Part shown: positions 25,248 to 35,389 of the stretch, piece after piece
How positions within the stretch are numbered: the stretch's first letter is position 1
Layout of the letters: the number at the start of each line of letters is the position of its first letter
Source: Frigoribacterium sp. SL97
GTDB taxonomy: Bacteria; Actinomycetota; Actinomycetes; Actinomycetales; Microbacteriaceae
Direction of reading: 5' to 3'
Assembly (NCBI RefSeq): GCF_026625765.1
Contig: NZ_CP113062.1
Location: forward strand, 2,604,001 to 2,668,000
DNA length: 64,000 nucleotides
Notes under the pieces: generated by a model
Told to the model about the DNA's origin: nothing
Database searches by the model: none
Seen by the model: only the letters and a program-made list of their open reading frames with translations
Position numbers and translations under genes: made by a program

Positions 25248-25808
25248 ATGACCGACCTCGTCCTCGTACCCCCGCTGCCACCCGGCCGTGCCGACGACGA
25301 CGAACCGCCGGGGCTCGTCCGACTCGACTCCCCCGTGGGACGAATCGAGATCGTCAGTCGGCACTTCGCCGTCGAGGGCCTCGCGATCGAGCGTGAGGGC
25401 GTCCTGCCTCACGACGGTCAACCCGAGCGGCCCGACAACCTGCTCGATGCAGCCCGACGTCAGGTCGACGGCTACTTCGAAGGAGTGCGCACGCGCTTCG
25501 ATCTTCCGCTCCGCCTGGTCGGTTCGAGCTTCCAGCGCTCGGTCTGGTCTGCGCTGCTCGAGGTCGAGTGGGGACGGGCCACGACCTATGGACGACTCGG
25601 CGGGACCTTCGGCAATCCTCGGGCCGGGCGAGCCGTCGGTGGAGCGGTGGCGGTGAATCCGCTCCCCCTGCTCGTCCCGTGCCACCGCGTCCTGGGCCGG
25701 ACGGGCGGCGTCACCGGCTACACCGTGGGCACAGGGGTCGAGACGAAGAAGTGGCTCCTCCGCCACGAGGGCATCGCGTTCCGAGAGGGTCCCGTGCCCC
25801 TGGACTGA
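25248..25808 (+). CDS. ogt: Methylated-DNA--[protein]-cysteine S-methyltransferase
   Basis: This 186-residue suicide DNA-repair protein removes alkyl groups from O6-alkylguanine by transferring them to its active-site cysteine in PCHRVLGR. The preceding helix-turn-helix region, FQRSVWSALLEVEWGRATTYGRL, and the AVGGAVAVNPLPLLVPCHRV segment are typical. No Ada-type N-terminal domain is present. It is a single gene divergent from the FHA/kinase operon and convergent with yaaA. A TAACGT box six bases before the ATG suggests a leaderless mRNA. Confidence 0.93.
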   Translation: MTDLVLVPPLPPGRADDDEPPGLVRLDSPVGRIEIVSRHFAVEGLAIEREGVLPHDGQPERPDNLLDAARRQVDGYFEGVRTRFDLPLRLVGSSFQRSVWSALLEVEWGRATTYGRLGGTFGNPRAGRAVGGAVAVNPLPLLVPCHRVLGRTGGVTGYTVGTGVETKKWLLRHEGIAFREGPVPLD

Positions 25809-25823
25809 GACAGAGCCGAAGCG

Positions 25824-25841
25824 TCGCCGCCCGCCCGGCGA
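25824..25841. terminator. Short hairpin between convergent ogt and yaaA
   Basis: TCGCCG and CGGCGA form a 6-bp stem with a six-base loop, located in the 33-base gap between two convergent stop codons. It could serve both strands. Confidence 0.4.
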
Positions 25842-26597
25842 TCAGACGGACGCCTGCAGGACCGACTCGGCCACGAGCACGCTCTCGTCTCCGGGTTCGA
25901 GCACGAAACCTCGACCGCGGGCCCACTCCGTCAGGTCGCCGATGTCGGCCAGGTCCGGACGATCGGCCAGGAGGGCGCGAACGAGCAACCCCTTGCTCTT
26001 CTTGTTGAAGTGGTTGAGGGCTCGGCGTCGGTCGCCCGCGTCCGAGACGACACGGACGTACGTCGACGGCGTCCCCGCCGGCCCCAGAGCGACGTACCCC
26101 TCGGATCGCAGGTCGACGACGAGGTCGCCGACGCCTGCCAGGACCGAGGACACGGGCCCTCGCCAGAGTTTCTTCAACGACGTCCGGGGAACCCTCGAGT
26201 CGTGCGAGAGCCGGTACGCGGGGATCTCGTCACCAGCCCTGAGCAAGCCGAACAGGGCCGAATGCACGAGTACGTGCCGGTGAGCCCACGTCCACGCGTC
26301 GGCACTCATGCCTGCCACACCGAGAGGGTCGAAGAGGACCCCCGTGTAGCGCGACAGAGCGGGCATCGTGGGCGACACGGTCACGAGCCGGTTGCGCTCG
26401 ACCTCGTGAGCCTGCGTGGGACCGAGTTTGAGGGCAGCGGCGGCCGCCGCGACGTCGGCCGACATCTCGTCGAGCAAGGCCAAGGAGGCGCGGCGAGGGC
26501 CGTCGAGCTCGTCGAACGACAGTGCCGTCACATCGAGCCGCGAACCGACGCTGCCCCCGTCGAGTTTGGTCTCGGACGGGGGCAGCAGGAACAGCAT
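25842..26597 (-). CDS. yaaA: YaaA family peroxide-stress protein (UPF0246)
   Basis: This 251-residue member of the YaaA/UPF0246 family begins with the characteristic LLPPSETK. It carries YTGVLFDPLGV, HVLVHSALFGLLRAGDEIPAYRLS and HFNKKSKGLLVRALL. In E. coli YaaA limits free iron and DNA damage during hydrogen peroxide stress; the biochemical activity is not settled. It lies just downstream of atpC with 28 bases between, so it may receive transcription from the ATP synthase operon. Confidence 0.88.
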   Translation of the reverse strand: MLFLLPPSETKLDGGSVGSRLDVTALSFDELDGPRRASLALLDEMSADVAAAAAALKLGPTQAHEVERNRLVTVSPTMPALSRYTGVLFDPLGVAGMSADAWTWAHRHVLVHSALFGLLRAGDEIPAYRLSHDSRVPRTSLKKLWRGPVSSVLAGVGDLVVDLRSEGYVALGPAGTPSTYVRVVSDAGDRRRALNHFNKKSKGLLVRALLADRPDLADIGDLTEWARGRGFVLEPGDESVLVAESVLQASV

Positions 26598-26625
26598 GTC
26601 GTTCGGTGGTGCAGACGGGCGGAGC

Positions 26626-26886
26626 TCAGTTGAGCTGTGCGTTGCGCGCGACGACCGTCACGGTGTCGTTCTCGACGGACAGGAAACCGTCGTCGGCAGT
26701 CGCCTCGACGGTGGTGCCGTCGGACAACCGGACCCTGACCTGACCCGAGGCCAGGATGGCGAGGATCGGCTCGTGACCGGGAAGGATCCCGATCTCACCC
26801 TCGGCGGTGCGAGCGACGATCGACGACGCCTCGCCCGACCACACTTCGTGGTCGGCCGAGACGACGCTGACAGTGAGAGCAGCCAC
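26626..26886 (-). CDS. atpC: ATP synthase F1 epsilon subunit, short form
   Basis: This is the epsilon subunit of F1, which sits on the central stalk. The 86 residues cover the N-terminal beta-sandwich (LTVSVVSADHEVWSGEA, GEIGILPGHEPILAIL, DGFLSVENDTVTVVA). The usual C-terminal pair of helices, which brings typical bacterial epsilon to 120-140 residues, is missing. Those helices block ATP hydrolysis in many species, so this enzyme probably lacks that brake. The GTG start lies two bases after the atpD stop; the ATG further upstream is inside atpD and was rejected. It is the last gene of the ATP synthase operon. Confidence 0.92.
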   Translation of the reverse strand: MAALTVSVVSADHEVWSGEASSIVARTAEGEIGILPGHEPILAILASGQVRVRLSDGTTVEATADDGFLSVENDTVTVVARNAQLN

Positions 26887-26888
26887 GA

Positions 26889-28349
26889 TCAGCCGTTCTC
26901 CTTCTGGATCTGAGCCCACTTCTCTTCGACGTCCGAGATGGAGCCGACGTTGAAGAATGCCTGCGTGGCCACGTGGTCGAATTCGCCGTCGGCGATCGCG
27001 GTGAAGGACTCGATGGTGTCCTTCAGCGGGACGGTCGAGCCCTCGACACCCGTGAACTTCTTGGCCATGTAGGTGTTCTGCGAGAGGAACTGCTGGATGC
27101 GGCGCGCACGCGACACCGTGATCTTGTCCTCTTCGGAGAGCTCGTCGACACCGAGGATGGCGATGATCTCTTGCAGCTCCTTGTTCTTCTGCAGGATGGC
27201 CTTGACCCGGATCGCCGTGTCGTAGTGCGCCTGGCCCAGGTAACGCGGGTCGAGGATGCGGCTGGTCGAGGTCAGCGGGTCGATCGCGGGGTAGAGACCC
27301 TGCGACGCGATCTCACGCGACAACTCGGTGGTCGCGTCGAGGTGCGCGAACGTCGTCGCGGGAGCCGGGTCGGTGTAGTCGTCGGCAGGCACGTAGATCG
27401 CCTGCAGCGAGGTGATCGAGTGACCGCGCGTCGAGGTGATGCGCTCTTGGAGGACGCCCATCTCGTCGGCCAGGTTGGGCTGGTAACCCACGGCCGAGGG
27501 CATGCGACCCAGAAGGGTCGAGACCTCGGAACCGGCCTGCGTGAAGCGGAAGATGTTGTCGATGAAGAGGAGCACGTCCTGCTTCTGCACGTCGCGGAAG
27601 TACTCGGCCATCGTGAGGGCCGACAGCGCGACGCGGAGACGGGTTCCCGGCGGCTCGTCCATCTGGCCGAAGACCAACGCGGTCTTGTCGAACACGCCCG
27701 CTTCGTCCATCTCGGCGATGAGGTCGTTGCCCTCGCGGGTACGCTCACCGACGCCGGCGAAGACCGACACACCACCGTGGTCCTGCGCGACACGCTGGAT
27801 CATCTCCTGGATGAGGACGGTCTTGCCGACACCCGCACCACCGAAGAGACCGATCTTGCCGCCCTGCACGTAAGGCGTGAGGAGGTCGATGGACTTGATG
27901 CCCGTCTCGAACAGCTGGGTCTTGGACTCGAGCTGGTCGAACTTCGGGGGCTTGCGGTGGATGGGCCAGCGCTCGGTGATCTCGACCGTCTCGTCACCCT
28001 CGAGGTTGAGGATCTCGCCCGTGACGCTGAAGACCTTGCCCTTGGTGACGTCGCCGACGGGCACGGAGATCGGCGCGCCGGTGTCGATGACCTCTTGCCC
28101 ACGGACGATGCCGTCGGTGGGCTTGAGGGCGATGGCACGGACGAGGTCGTCACCGAGGTGCTGGGCGACCTCGAGCGTGATCTGCGTGGTCGTGTCACCG
28201 ATGGTGATCTTCGTGGTCAGCGCGTTGTAGACGCCGGGGATGGCATCGTGCGGGAACTCGATGTCGACGACGGGGCCCGTGACCCGGGCGATGCGCCCGA
28301 CGCCGGGAGCCGACTCGGTCGCGACCGGTGCGGTTGCGGTGTCAGTCAT
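26889..28349 (-). CDS. atpD: ATP synthase F1 beta subunit
   Basis: The 486-residue beta subunit carries the catalytic nucleotide sites of F1. Walker A is GGAGVGKTV, followed by VFAGVGERTREGNDL, the Walker B region DVLLFIDNIFRFTQAGSEVS and the sequence PSAVGYQPNLADEMG. Length and motifs are normal. It lies in the order atpA-atpG-atpD-atpC, with 41 bases to atpG. Confidence 0.97.
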   Translation of the reverse strand: MTDTATAPVATESAPGVGRIARVTGPVVDIEFPHDAIPGVYNALTTKITIGDTTTQITLEVAQHLGDDLVRAIALKPTDGIVRGQEVIDTGAPISVPVGDVTKGKVFSVTGEILNLEGDETVEITERWPIHRKPPKFDQLESKTQLFETGIKSIDLLTPYVQGGKIGLFGGAGVGKTVLIQEMIQRVAQDHGGVSVFAGVGERTREGNDLIAEMDEAGVFDKTALVFGQMDEPPGTRLRVALSALTMAEYFRDVQKQDVLLFIDNIFRFTQAGSEVSTLLGRMPSAVGYQPNLADEMGVLQERITSTRGHSITSLQAIYVPADDYTDPAPATTFAHLDATTELSREIASQGLYPAIDPLTSTSRILDPRYLGQAHYDTAIRVKAILQKNKELQEIIAILGVDELSEEDKITVSRARRIQQFLSQNTYMAKKFTGVEGSTVPLKDTIESFTAIADGEFDHVATQAFFNVGSISDVEEKWAQIQKENG

Positions 28350-28390
28350 GGCTTCTCTCTCTTCGGATGATGATGCTGTGGTGCAGAGCT

Positions 28391-29290
28391 CTACTTGGCC
28401 GACCCGAGGGCGTCTGCGCCGCCCACGATCTCGGAGATCTGCTGCGTGATCTCGGCCTGACGCGCGTTGTTGGCCAGACGGGTGAAGTCGCGGATGAGGG
28501 TGTCGGCGTTGTCGCTGGCAGCCTTCATGGCCTTCTGACGGGCGGCGTGCTCGGAGGCGGCCGACTGCAGCATGGCGTTGAAGATGCGGCTCTCGATGTA
28601 GACCGGCAACAGGGCGTCGAGGACCTCGGTCGGATCGGGTTCGAAGTCGTACAGCGGCAGGACCTCGTCCTCTCCGGGCTCTTCGATCCCCTCGACGACC
28701 TCGAGGGGAAGCAGACGGACGACCTCGGGAACCTGGCTGACCATGTTCACGAAACGGTTGTAGACGATGTGGATCTCGTCCACGCCGCCCTCGGCCGCCT
28801 CGGTGAGGAACTTGGAGACGACGGCGTCACCGATCTCTTTCGCCGTGACGAACTCGGGCTGGTCCGTGTTGCCCGTCCACACCTGCTCGGCGTCACGACG
28901 ACGGAAGGCGAAGTACCCCTGGGCCTTGCGACCCACGAGGTAGTAGACGACCTCTTTGCCCTGGCTCCGCAGCAGCTGCGCGAGCTGCTCGCTCTCTTTC
29001 AGCGTGTTCGAGCTGAACGCACCGTTGAGGCCGCGGTCCGACGTGAACACGACGATCGCGGCACGCTCGACCGTCTCGGGCTCGGTGGTCAGCACGTGGT
29101 CGACGTCCGAGAACGTCGCCACGGCCGACACCGCGCGGGTGATGGCTCGCGAGTACGGCCCGGAGGCTTTCATCCGGGCCTGCGCCTTCTGGATGCGCGA
29201 GGCCGAGATGAGCTCCATCGCGCGAGTGACCTTCTTGGTCGTCTGCGCAGAGCGGATCCTCTGCCGGTAGACCCGGAGTTGGGCTCCCAT
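28391..29290 (-). CDS. atpG: ATP synthase F1 gamma subunit
   Basis: The 299-residue gamma subunit forms the rotating central shaft. It starts MGAQLRVYRQRIRSAQTTKKV, typical of the N-terminal helix, and ends with the conserved C-terminal helix (MKAASDNADTLIRDFTRLAN, ARQAEITQQISEIVGGADAL). A Shine-Dalgarno-like AGGAGAGT precedes the ATG. It is coupled with atpA upstream and atpD downstream. Confidence 0.96.
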   Translation of the reverse strand: MGAQLRVYRQRIRSAQTTKKVTRAMELISASRIQKAQARMKASGPYSRAITRAVSAVATFSDVDHVLTTEPETVERAAIVVFTSDRGLNGAFSSNTLKESEQLAQLLRSQGKEVVYYLVGRKAQGYFAFRRRDAEQVWTGNTDQPEFVTAKEIGDAVVSKFLTEAAEGGVDEIHIVYNRFVNMVSQVPEVVRLLPLEVVEGIEEPGEDEVLPLYDFEPDPTEVLDALLPVYIESRIFNAMLQSAASEHAARQKAMKAASDNADTLIRDFTRLANNARQAEITQQISEIVGGADALGSAK

Positions 29291-29334
29291 TACTCTCCTG
29301 TTGTCTCGTCAGTCGTGAACGTCGAACGGGCGCG

Positions 29335-30972
<1,638 letters not shown>

Positions 30973-30990
30973 TGTGATTCCTATTCGTAG

Positions 30991-31010
30991 CGAGGCTTCG
31001 GGAGGCCTCG
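30991..31010. other. Small hairpin in the atpH-atpA gap
   Basis: CGAGGC and GCCTCG form a 6-bp stem around an eight-base loop in the mRNA just ahead of atpA. It may affect mRNA stability or alpha-subunit translation; no further evidence is visible. Confidence 0.3.
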
Positions 31011-31031
31011 AGTCTGTGTGTGAGAGCGTGA

Positions 31032-31826
31032 CTAGCCGGCGAGCTGCAGGCGGAGCAGGCTGAGCTTCGTCGCAACGGTGCCGTCGATGACCTCGTCGCC
31101 CACCTGGACGCGGAGGCCGCCGACGACGGCGGGGTCGATGACCTGGTTGATGCGCAGGCTACGCCCGAACTGCCTGGCCAAACCGTGCTGCAACCGAGTG
31201 ACGTGGGCGTCGTCGAGGTGGACGGCGCTCGTGACGGTGGCGACGAGCTGATCGGACTGGTCGGCGACGATGTCGGCTGCGTGACGGAGGAGCTCACCGA
31301 TCCGACGGCCACGGGGCTGCTGCACCAGGTGCATCACGATGGCGACCGTCTGACGACTGGCCTTCCCTCCGAGCAGGCGCTCGACGAGGTCCGCCTTGGC
31401 GGCGGGATCGCCCAGCTTGGAGCCGAGGGCCAATTCGAGCTGCGAATCCGTGCGGACGGCGGCATCGAAGGCGAAGAGCTCGTTCTCGATGCTGCTGTCG
31501 GCAGGCGTGGTCGTCGCGATCGCTCGGAAGGCGACCTCTTCGATGCCGGCGAGCAGATCGTCGGACGACGACCAGCGGCTGCCGACGACCGATACGAGCA
31601 CCGCTCGCGTCGACTCGGAGAACGACCCGAAGAGCCGGTCGAGCAGCTGCTTCTTCGTCGCCACGTCGACAGCGGGGTCGGCGAGGTACGACTGCAGCTG
31701 AACGGAGCCGCCGATGACCCGACCGGCGTCGAGCAACTGCTCGCCGGTCGTCAGGTCGACCGACCCGCCGAGGTCGGACAAGACCGACCGCGCCGAACCG
31801 AGTGCTTCTCGGGACATGGAACCCAT
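31032..31826 (-). CDS. atpH: ATP synthase F1 delta subunit
   Basis: The 264-residue delta subunit links F1 to the peripheral stalk. The C-terminal domain (QLVATVTSAVHLDDAHVTRL and VQVGDEVIDGTVATKLSLLR) is the well-conserved part. At 264 residues it is longer than the E. coli subunit (about 177) because of an N-terminal extension, as in many Microbacteriaceae. Two in-frame ATGs three codons apart (31826 and 31817) could each start it. It follows atpF with two bases between. Confidence 0.94.
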   Translation of the reverse strand: MGSMSREALGSARSVLSDLGGSVDLTTGEQLLDAGRVIGGSVQLQSYLADPAVDVATKKQLLDRLFGSFSESTRAVLVSVVGSRWSSSDDLLAGIEEVAFRAIATTTPADSSIENELFAFDAAVRTDSQLELALGSKLGDPAAKADLVERLLGGKASRQTVAIVMHLVQQPRGRRIGELLRHAADIVADQSDQLVATVTSAVHLDDAHVTRLQHGLARQFGRSLRINQVIDPAVVGGLRVQVGDEVIDGTVATKLSLLRLQLAG

Positions 31827-31828
31827 CG

Positions 31829-32389
31829 TCAGTTGCCCGCCTTAGCGTTCTCGTCCGCCTCGAGGTCGGCCAGGAAGCGGTCGACCACGGCCGACGCCTT
31901 CGCGTCGTCGCTCAGCGACTCACCGATGACGCCGGAGGCGAGGTCGATGGCCAACGATCCGACTTCGGACCGGAGCGAGGCCACGGCGGCCTGGCGCTCG
32001 GCCTCGATCTGCGCGTGGGCGGAGGCGGTGATGCGGTCGGCCTCGGCCTGCGCCTGCTGCTTGAGCTCGGCGATGATCTCGTTGCCCTCGGCGCGCGCAG
32101 CCTCACGGATGCGAGCGGCCTCGGCACGAGCGTCGGCCAGCTGCTTCTTGTATTCGTCGAGGGCCTTGGCAGCCTCGGCCTGTGCGGCCTCGGCGTGCTT
32201 GATGCCGCCTTCGATGCGCTCGGCACGCTCGTCGAGGATCCTGCGGAACTTGGGGATCGCGAAGAGCCCGAAGAACGCGGCGATGACCACGAAGACGACC
32301 AAGGACCAGAGGATGTCGTAACCAGCGGGGAAGAAGATGGCGGCGCCTTCGGGCGCACCACCCTCGGCCGCGAGGATCGTCTCGATCAT
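31829..32389 (-). CDS. atpF: ATP synthase Fo b subunit
   Basis: This 186-residue peripheral-stalk subunit has one membrane helix (about 22-45, DILWSLVVFVVIAAFFGLFA) followed by a long charged, alanine-rich coiled coil (about 50-160). The coiled coil dimerises and contacts delta and F1. Its place between atpE and atpH is standard. Confidence 0.95.
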   Translation of the reverse strand: MIETILAAEGGAPEGAAIFFPAGYDILWSLVVFVVIAAFFGLFAIPKFRRILDERAERIEGGIKHAEAAQAEAAKALDEYKKQLADARAEAARIREAARAEGNEIIAELKQQAQAEADRITASAHAQIEAERQAAVASLRSEVGSLAIDLASGVIGESLSDDAKASAVVDRFLADLEADENAKAGN

Positions 32390-32409
32390 CGGTGTGTCGT
32401 CCTAACTGA

Positions 32410-32643
32410 TCAGGAGAAGATGAAGCCGGCGGCGAGGCCGATGAAGCCCAGCAGCTCGGTGAACGCGATGCCGAGGAACATCGTGACCTGCAGGCGGCCG
32501 GCCAGCTCGGGCTGGCGGGCCATGGCCTCGACGGTCTTGCCCGCGACGATGCCGATACCGATGCCGGGGCCGATCGCAGCGAGGCCGTAGCCGACGGTCG
32601 CGATGTTGCCGTTGATCTCAGCGAGGATCGTGGTGGTGTCCAC
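32410..32643 (-). CDS. atpE: ATP synthase Fo c subunit
   Basis: This 77-residue hairpin of two membrane helices forms the rotor ring. The loop contains ARQPE, and the second helix holds the proton-binding glutamate in AFTELLGF. The residues seen in sodium-binding rings are not evident, so proton coupling is expected. The start is GTG (GTG GAC ACC) with a good Shine-Dalgarno sequence, GGAAGGAAAC. Confidence 0.95.
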   Translation of the reverse strand: MDTTTILAEINGNIATVGYGLAAIGPGIGIGIVAGKTVEAMARQPELAGRLQVTMFLGIAFTELLGFIGLAAGFIFS

Positions 32644-32668
32644 TTGTGTTTCCTTCCGGTTGGGCGAT

Positions 32669-32686
32669 GCACGTCGGATGACGTGC
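32669..32686. other. Hairpin in the atpB-atpE gap
   Basis: GCACGTC and GACGTGC form a perfect 7-bp stem with a GGAT tetraloop 26 bases before atpE. A structure here could set the high c-subunit yield needed for a ring of about ten copies; that role is inferred. Confidence 0.4.
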
Positions 32687-32697
32687 GTCGTCTGTAT

Positions 32698-33546
32698 TTA
32701 GTGTTCTTTCGCCGCGGCCTGTTGGATGTAGACCGAGGCGAGGAGCGTGAAGACGTAGGCCTGCAGCACGGCGACGGCCATCTCGACGATGGTCATCACG
32801 AAGCCACCGATGAGGGTGAGAGCACCGAAGGCCATGAAGCCCCCGCTCATGCTGAAGAAGAAGAAGTGCGTCGCCGCGAAGCAGAGCACCAGCAAGAGGT
32901 GGCCGACCATCATGTTCAACAGGAGTCGGAGGGCCAGCGAGATCGGCCGCACGATGAAGATGTTGATGAACTCGATGGGCGTCAGCAGGATGTACATGAC
33001 CCACGGCACACCGGGCGGGAAGAGGGCGTTGCGCAGGAACGTCGCGCCACCGGCCTCGCGGAAGCCCGCGTAGATGAACATGATGTAGGCCACGACCGCC
33101 AGCAGCAGGGGCATGGCGATGACCGACGTGCCTGCGATGTTGAGGCCGGGGATGATGCCCGTGATGTTCATGGCGAAGATGCCGAAGAACATGGCGGCCA
33201 GCAACGGCAGGTATTTGCGTCCGAGCTTCTCGCCGAGGATCTCCTCGACGATCTGGATGCGGACGAAGTCGAGGCCCAGCTCGGCGATGCTCTGCCCGCG
33301 GGACGGGATGAGCCGCCCCTTGCGCAGGGCCAGCCAGAACAGCAGCAACATGACGGCGATCGCGAAGAGGCGGACCAGCATGATGCGGTTCAGCTCGAAG
33401 GGGGTGCCCTCGAAGAAGATGGCGGGAGGGAAGAACTCGTCAAGAGTCGGGGCATGGAATCCCCCGTCCCCGTGGCCGGCTTCGGCAGCGGAGAGCAGGT
33501 TCACAGCGTTCGCTATCAGCGCTATCTCCTGTGTCGGGGCGAGCAC
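32698..33546 (-). CDS. atpB: ATP synthase Fo a subunit
   Basis: This 282-residue membrane subunit forms the proton half-channels. It has about six helices, and the essential arginine is in PISLALRLLLNMMVGH. The N-terminal sequence GGFHAPTLDEFFPPAIFFEG is typical of actinobacterial AtpB. The GTG at 33546 gives the longest protein; a second GTG 14 codons later (VNLLSAAEAGHG) is also possible, as neither has a strong Shine-Dalgarno sequence. The 140 bases upstream (33547-33686) are unusually AT-rich for the window and may hold the operon promoter. Confidence 0.93.
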   Translation of the reverse strand: MLAPTQEIALIANAVNLLSAAEAGHGDGGFHAPTLDEFFPPAIFFEGTPFELNRIMLVRLFAIAVMLLLFWLALRKGRLIPSRGQSIAELGLDFVRIQIVEEILGEKLGRKYLPLLAAMFFGIFAMNITGIIPGLNIAGTSVIAMPLLLAVVAYIMFIYAGFREAGGATFLRNALFPPGVPWVMYILLTPIEFINIFIVRPISLALRLLLNMMVGHLLLVLCFAATHFFFFSMSGGFMAFGALTLIGGFVMTIVEMAVAVLQAYVFTLLASVYIQQAAAKEH

Positions 33547-33599
33547 CCTGAAGTGTCGCGACGATTGGTGGGGTTTGTCATCCGTGCACGCTGGAGACG

Positions 33600-33670
33600 C
33601 GGCCGGGGAACGTCGTCAACCCTATCAAGGTAATGGTTGCTTCCACGAATCGGTCGAGGTAATTTCACCG
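33600..33670 (-). promoter_or_regulatory. Probable promoter region upstream of atpB
   Basis: The gap between atpI and atpB is the most AT-rich stretch of this part of the window. On the minus strand it contains TAGGGT (a TANNNT-type -10) and TTGACG in the sequence TTGATAGGGTTGACG. No well-spaced -35/-10 pair could be fixed. The main ATP synthase promoter may lie here or upstream of atpI. Confidence 0.35.
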
Positions 33671-33686
33671 TGTGCACGCATGGTCG

Positions 33687-34112
33687 TCAGTCCTGCGGAG
33701 CAGGGGGAAGCGTGGCATCGCTCACGTACGACAGGCGCCCCCGGACGACCACGAGGGCGTCGACTGCCAGCGTGCCGATGATCGAGACGACGAGGGCCAG
33801 GAACAACACGACGTCGTCCACGAACGGTTGGTCGCGCAGCAGGACGAGCAAGACGATGAAGATGACCAGCTTGAGGAGCCAGGCACCCATCACGATGCCG
33901 AAGAACGCACCGAGGGTGAAGCGGATCGCCACGAGCATGCTCGCGGCCGTGATCGCCGCGAAGAGGATCGCGAGCCCCACCCCCACGAGGGCGCTCCACA
34001 GGCCGTCGGTGCCGGCGAAGAGGTAGCCGAGCCCTCCTCCGACCACGGCGATGACGAGGGCGAGTGCGCCCGTGTACTTGAGGATCTGGGTGAAGATCGA
34101 GCTGGCGTTCAT
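33687..34112 (-). CDS. atpI: AtpI-like membrane protein of the ATP synthase operon
   Basis: This 141-residue protein has four predicted membrane helices (ILKYTGALALVIAVVGGGLG; LWSALVGVGLAILFAAITAA; FFGIVMGAWLLKLVIFIVLL; VVLFLALVVSIIGTLAVDAL). Position and topology fit AtpI, which in other bacteria assists c-ring assembly or Mg uptake. The sequence is weakly conserved, so the name is positional. Its ATG overlaps the stop of the WecA-type gene. Confidence 0.75.
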   Translation of the reverse strand: MNASSIFTQILKYTGALALVIAVVGGGLGYLFAGTDGLWSALVGVGLAILFAAITAASMLVAIRFTLGAFFGIVMGAWLLKLVIFIVLLVLLRDQPFVDDVVLFLALVVSIIGTLAVDALVVVRGRLSYVSDATLPPAPQD

Positions 34113-35389
34113 GGGTGGTCCTTCGGGTTCGTCAGTTCGGGCACCTCGGCCTTGGCCGCGGTGTCGGTGTCGTGCGGGTCGAGGACGTCCGCGGCGGCGT
34201 CGAGCGGGTCGAACCGGTCGGACTCCGTCGTCGACAGGTCACCCGTGCGGGTCGTCTGGACGGCGATCTCGACCTTCTTGCGACGGCTGAGCGGAGACAA
34301 CGTGGCGGCGGTGCACGCGACCAGGCCGACGCCGAGGAAGACGGCGACCAGGTAGGTCGGCTTCACGAAGAGGAACATCAGGCCCCCGACGGCCGCCACG
34401 ATCGTCCAGGCGTAGAAGATCAGGACGGCCTGGAAGTGCGAGTGTCCCATGTCGAGCAGGCGGTGGTGCAGGTGCTTGCGGTCGGCGGTGAAGGGGGACT
34501 TCCCGGCACTGAGTCGGCGGAGGACGGCCAGGCCGAAGTCGAGCAACGGCACGACGAGGATCGCGAAGGGCAGGACGATCGGGATGAACGCCGGCAGGAG
34601 TGCCGTCCGGGAGATCCCGGCCGGGTCGATCTGCCCGGTGACCGAGATCGCACTCGTGGCCATGACGAGTCCGGTGAGGAGCGCACCCGCGTCGCCCATG
34701 AAGAGCTTGGCCGGGTGCCAGTTCAGCGGAAGGAAGCCGAGGCAGGCCCCGATCAACACGGCGGAGAGGAGGGCGGCGAGGTTGAAGTACTCGGTCTGGC
34801 CGATGGTGATCGAGATCACGAAGCTGTAGACGAAGAAGACGCCGTTCGCGATGATCGCGACCCCGGCCACGAGACCGTCGAGTCCGTCGATGAAGTTCAC
34901 GGCGTTCATGACGAGGACGATCGTGAGGACCGTGAGGACGAGCGACATGTAGGGCGAGCCGATGGCCAGGCTGCCCCCGATGGGCAACGAGACGAGTTGG
35001 ACGCCCTGCCACGCGAGGACTCCCGCGGCGACGATCTGGCCCGCCAGCTTGGTCATCCAGTCGAGGTCGTACAGGTCGTCGACGACTCCGATGACGACGA
35101 TGATCGTGGCGGCGCCGATGATGGCCAGAGGAGGCCCCGCGTCGGCGAAGACGAGACGGAAGTAGTCGACACCCGAGATCAAGGGGAAGACGAACCACGC
35201 CGCGAGCAGCGCGACCACGATGCCGGCCCACATCGCGATCCCCCCGAGACGCGGCGTGGGCGTCTGGTGGACGTCCCGCTCGCGGATCTGGGGATAGAGG
35301 CGGTACTTGAGGCCCACCCGCCAGACGACGACGGACAACACGAAGCTGACCCCCGCCGAGATCGCCAGCGCGAGGAGGTAGTACCTCAC
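34109..35389 (-). CDS. WecA/MraY-type undecaprenyl-phosphate sugar-1-phosphate transferase
   Basis: This 426-residue polytopic membrane enzyme of the glycosyltransferase 4 family has the conserved aspartates and motifs VVDDLYDLDWMTKL, NAVNFIDGLDGL, FMGDAGALLTG and HLHHRLLDMGHS. It transfers a UDP-N-acetylhexosamine phosphate to undecaprenyl phosphate and so starts a cell-surface glycopolymer such as arabinogalactan-like or teichoic polymers. The place next to tsaC and the ATP synthase genes matches wecA (rfe) in mycobacteria. The GTG start overlaps the tsaC stop (GTGA). The longer open frame upstream is a shadow of tsaC. Confidence 0.88.
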   Translation of the reverse strand: MRYYLLALAISAGVSFVLSVVVWRVGLKYRLYPQIRERDVHQTPTPRLGGIAMWAGIVVALLAAWFVFPLISGVDYFRLVFADAGPPLAIIGAATIIVVIGVVDDLYDLDWMTKLAGQIVAAGVLAWQGVQLVSLPIGGSLAIGSPYMSLVLTVLTIVLVMNAVNFIDGLDGLVAGVAIIANGVFFVYSFVISITIGQTEYFNLAALLSAVLIGACLGFLPLNWHPAKLFMGDAGALLTGLVMATSAISVTGQIDPAGISRTALLPAFIPIVLPFAILVVPLLDFGLAVLRRLSAGKSPFTADRKHLHHRLLDMGHSHFQAVLIFYAWTIVAAVGGLMFLFVKPTYLVAVFLGVGLVACTAATLSPLSRRKKVEIAVQTTRTGDLSTTESDRFDPLDAAADVLDPHDTDTAAKAEVPELTNPKDHP

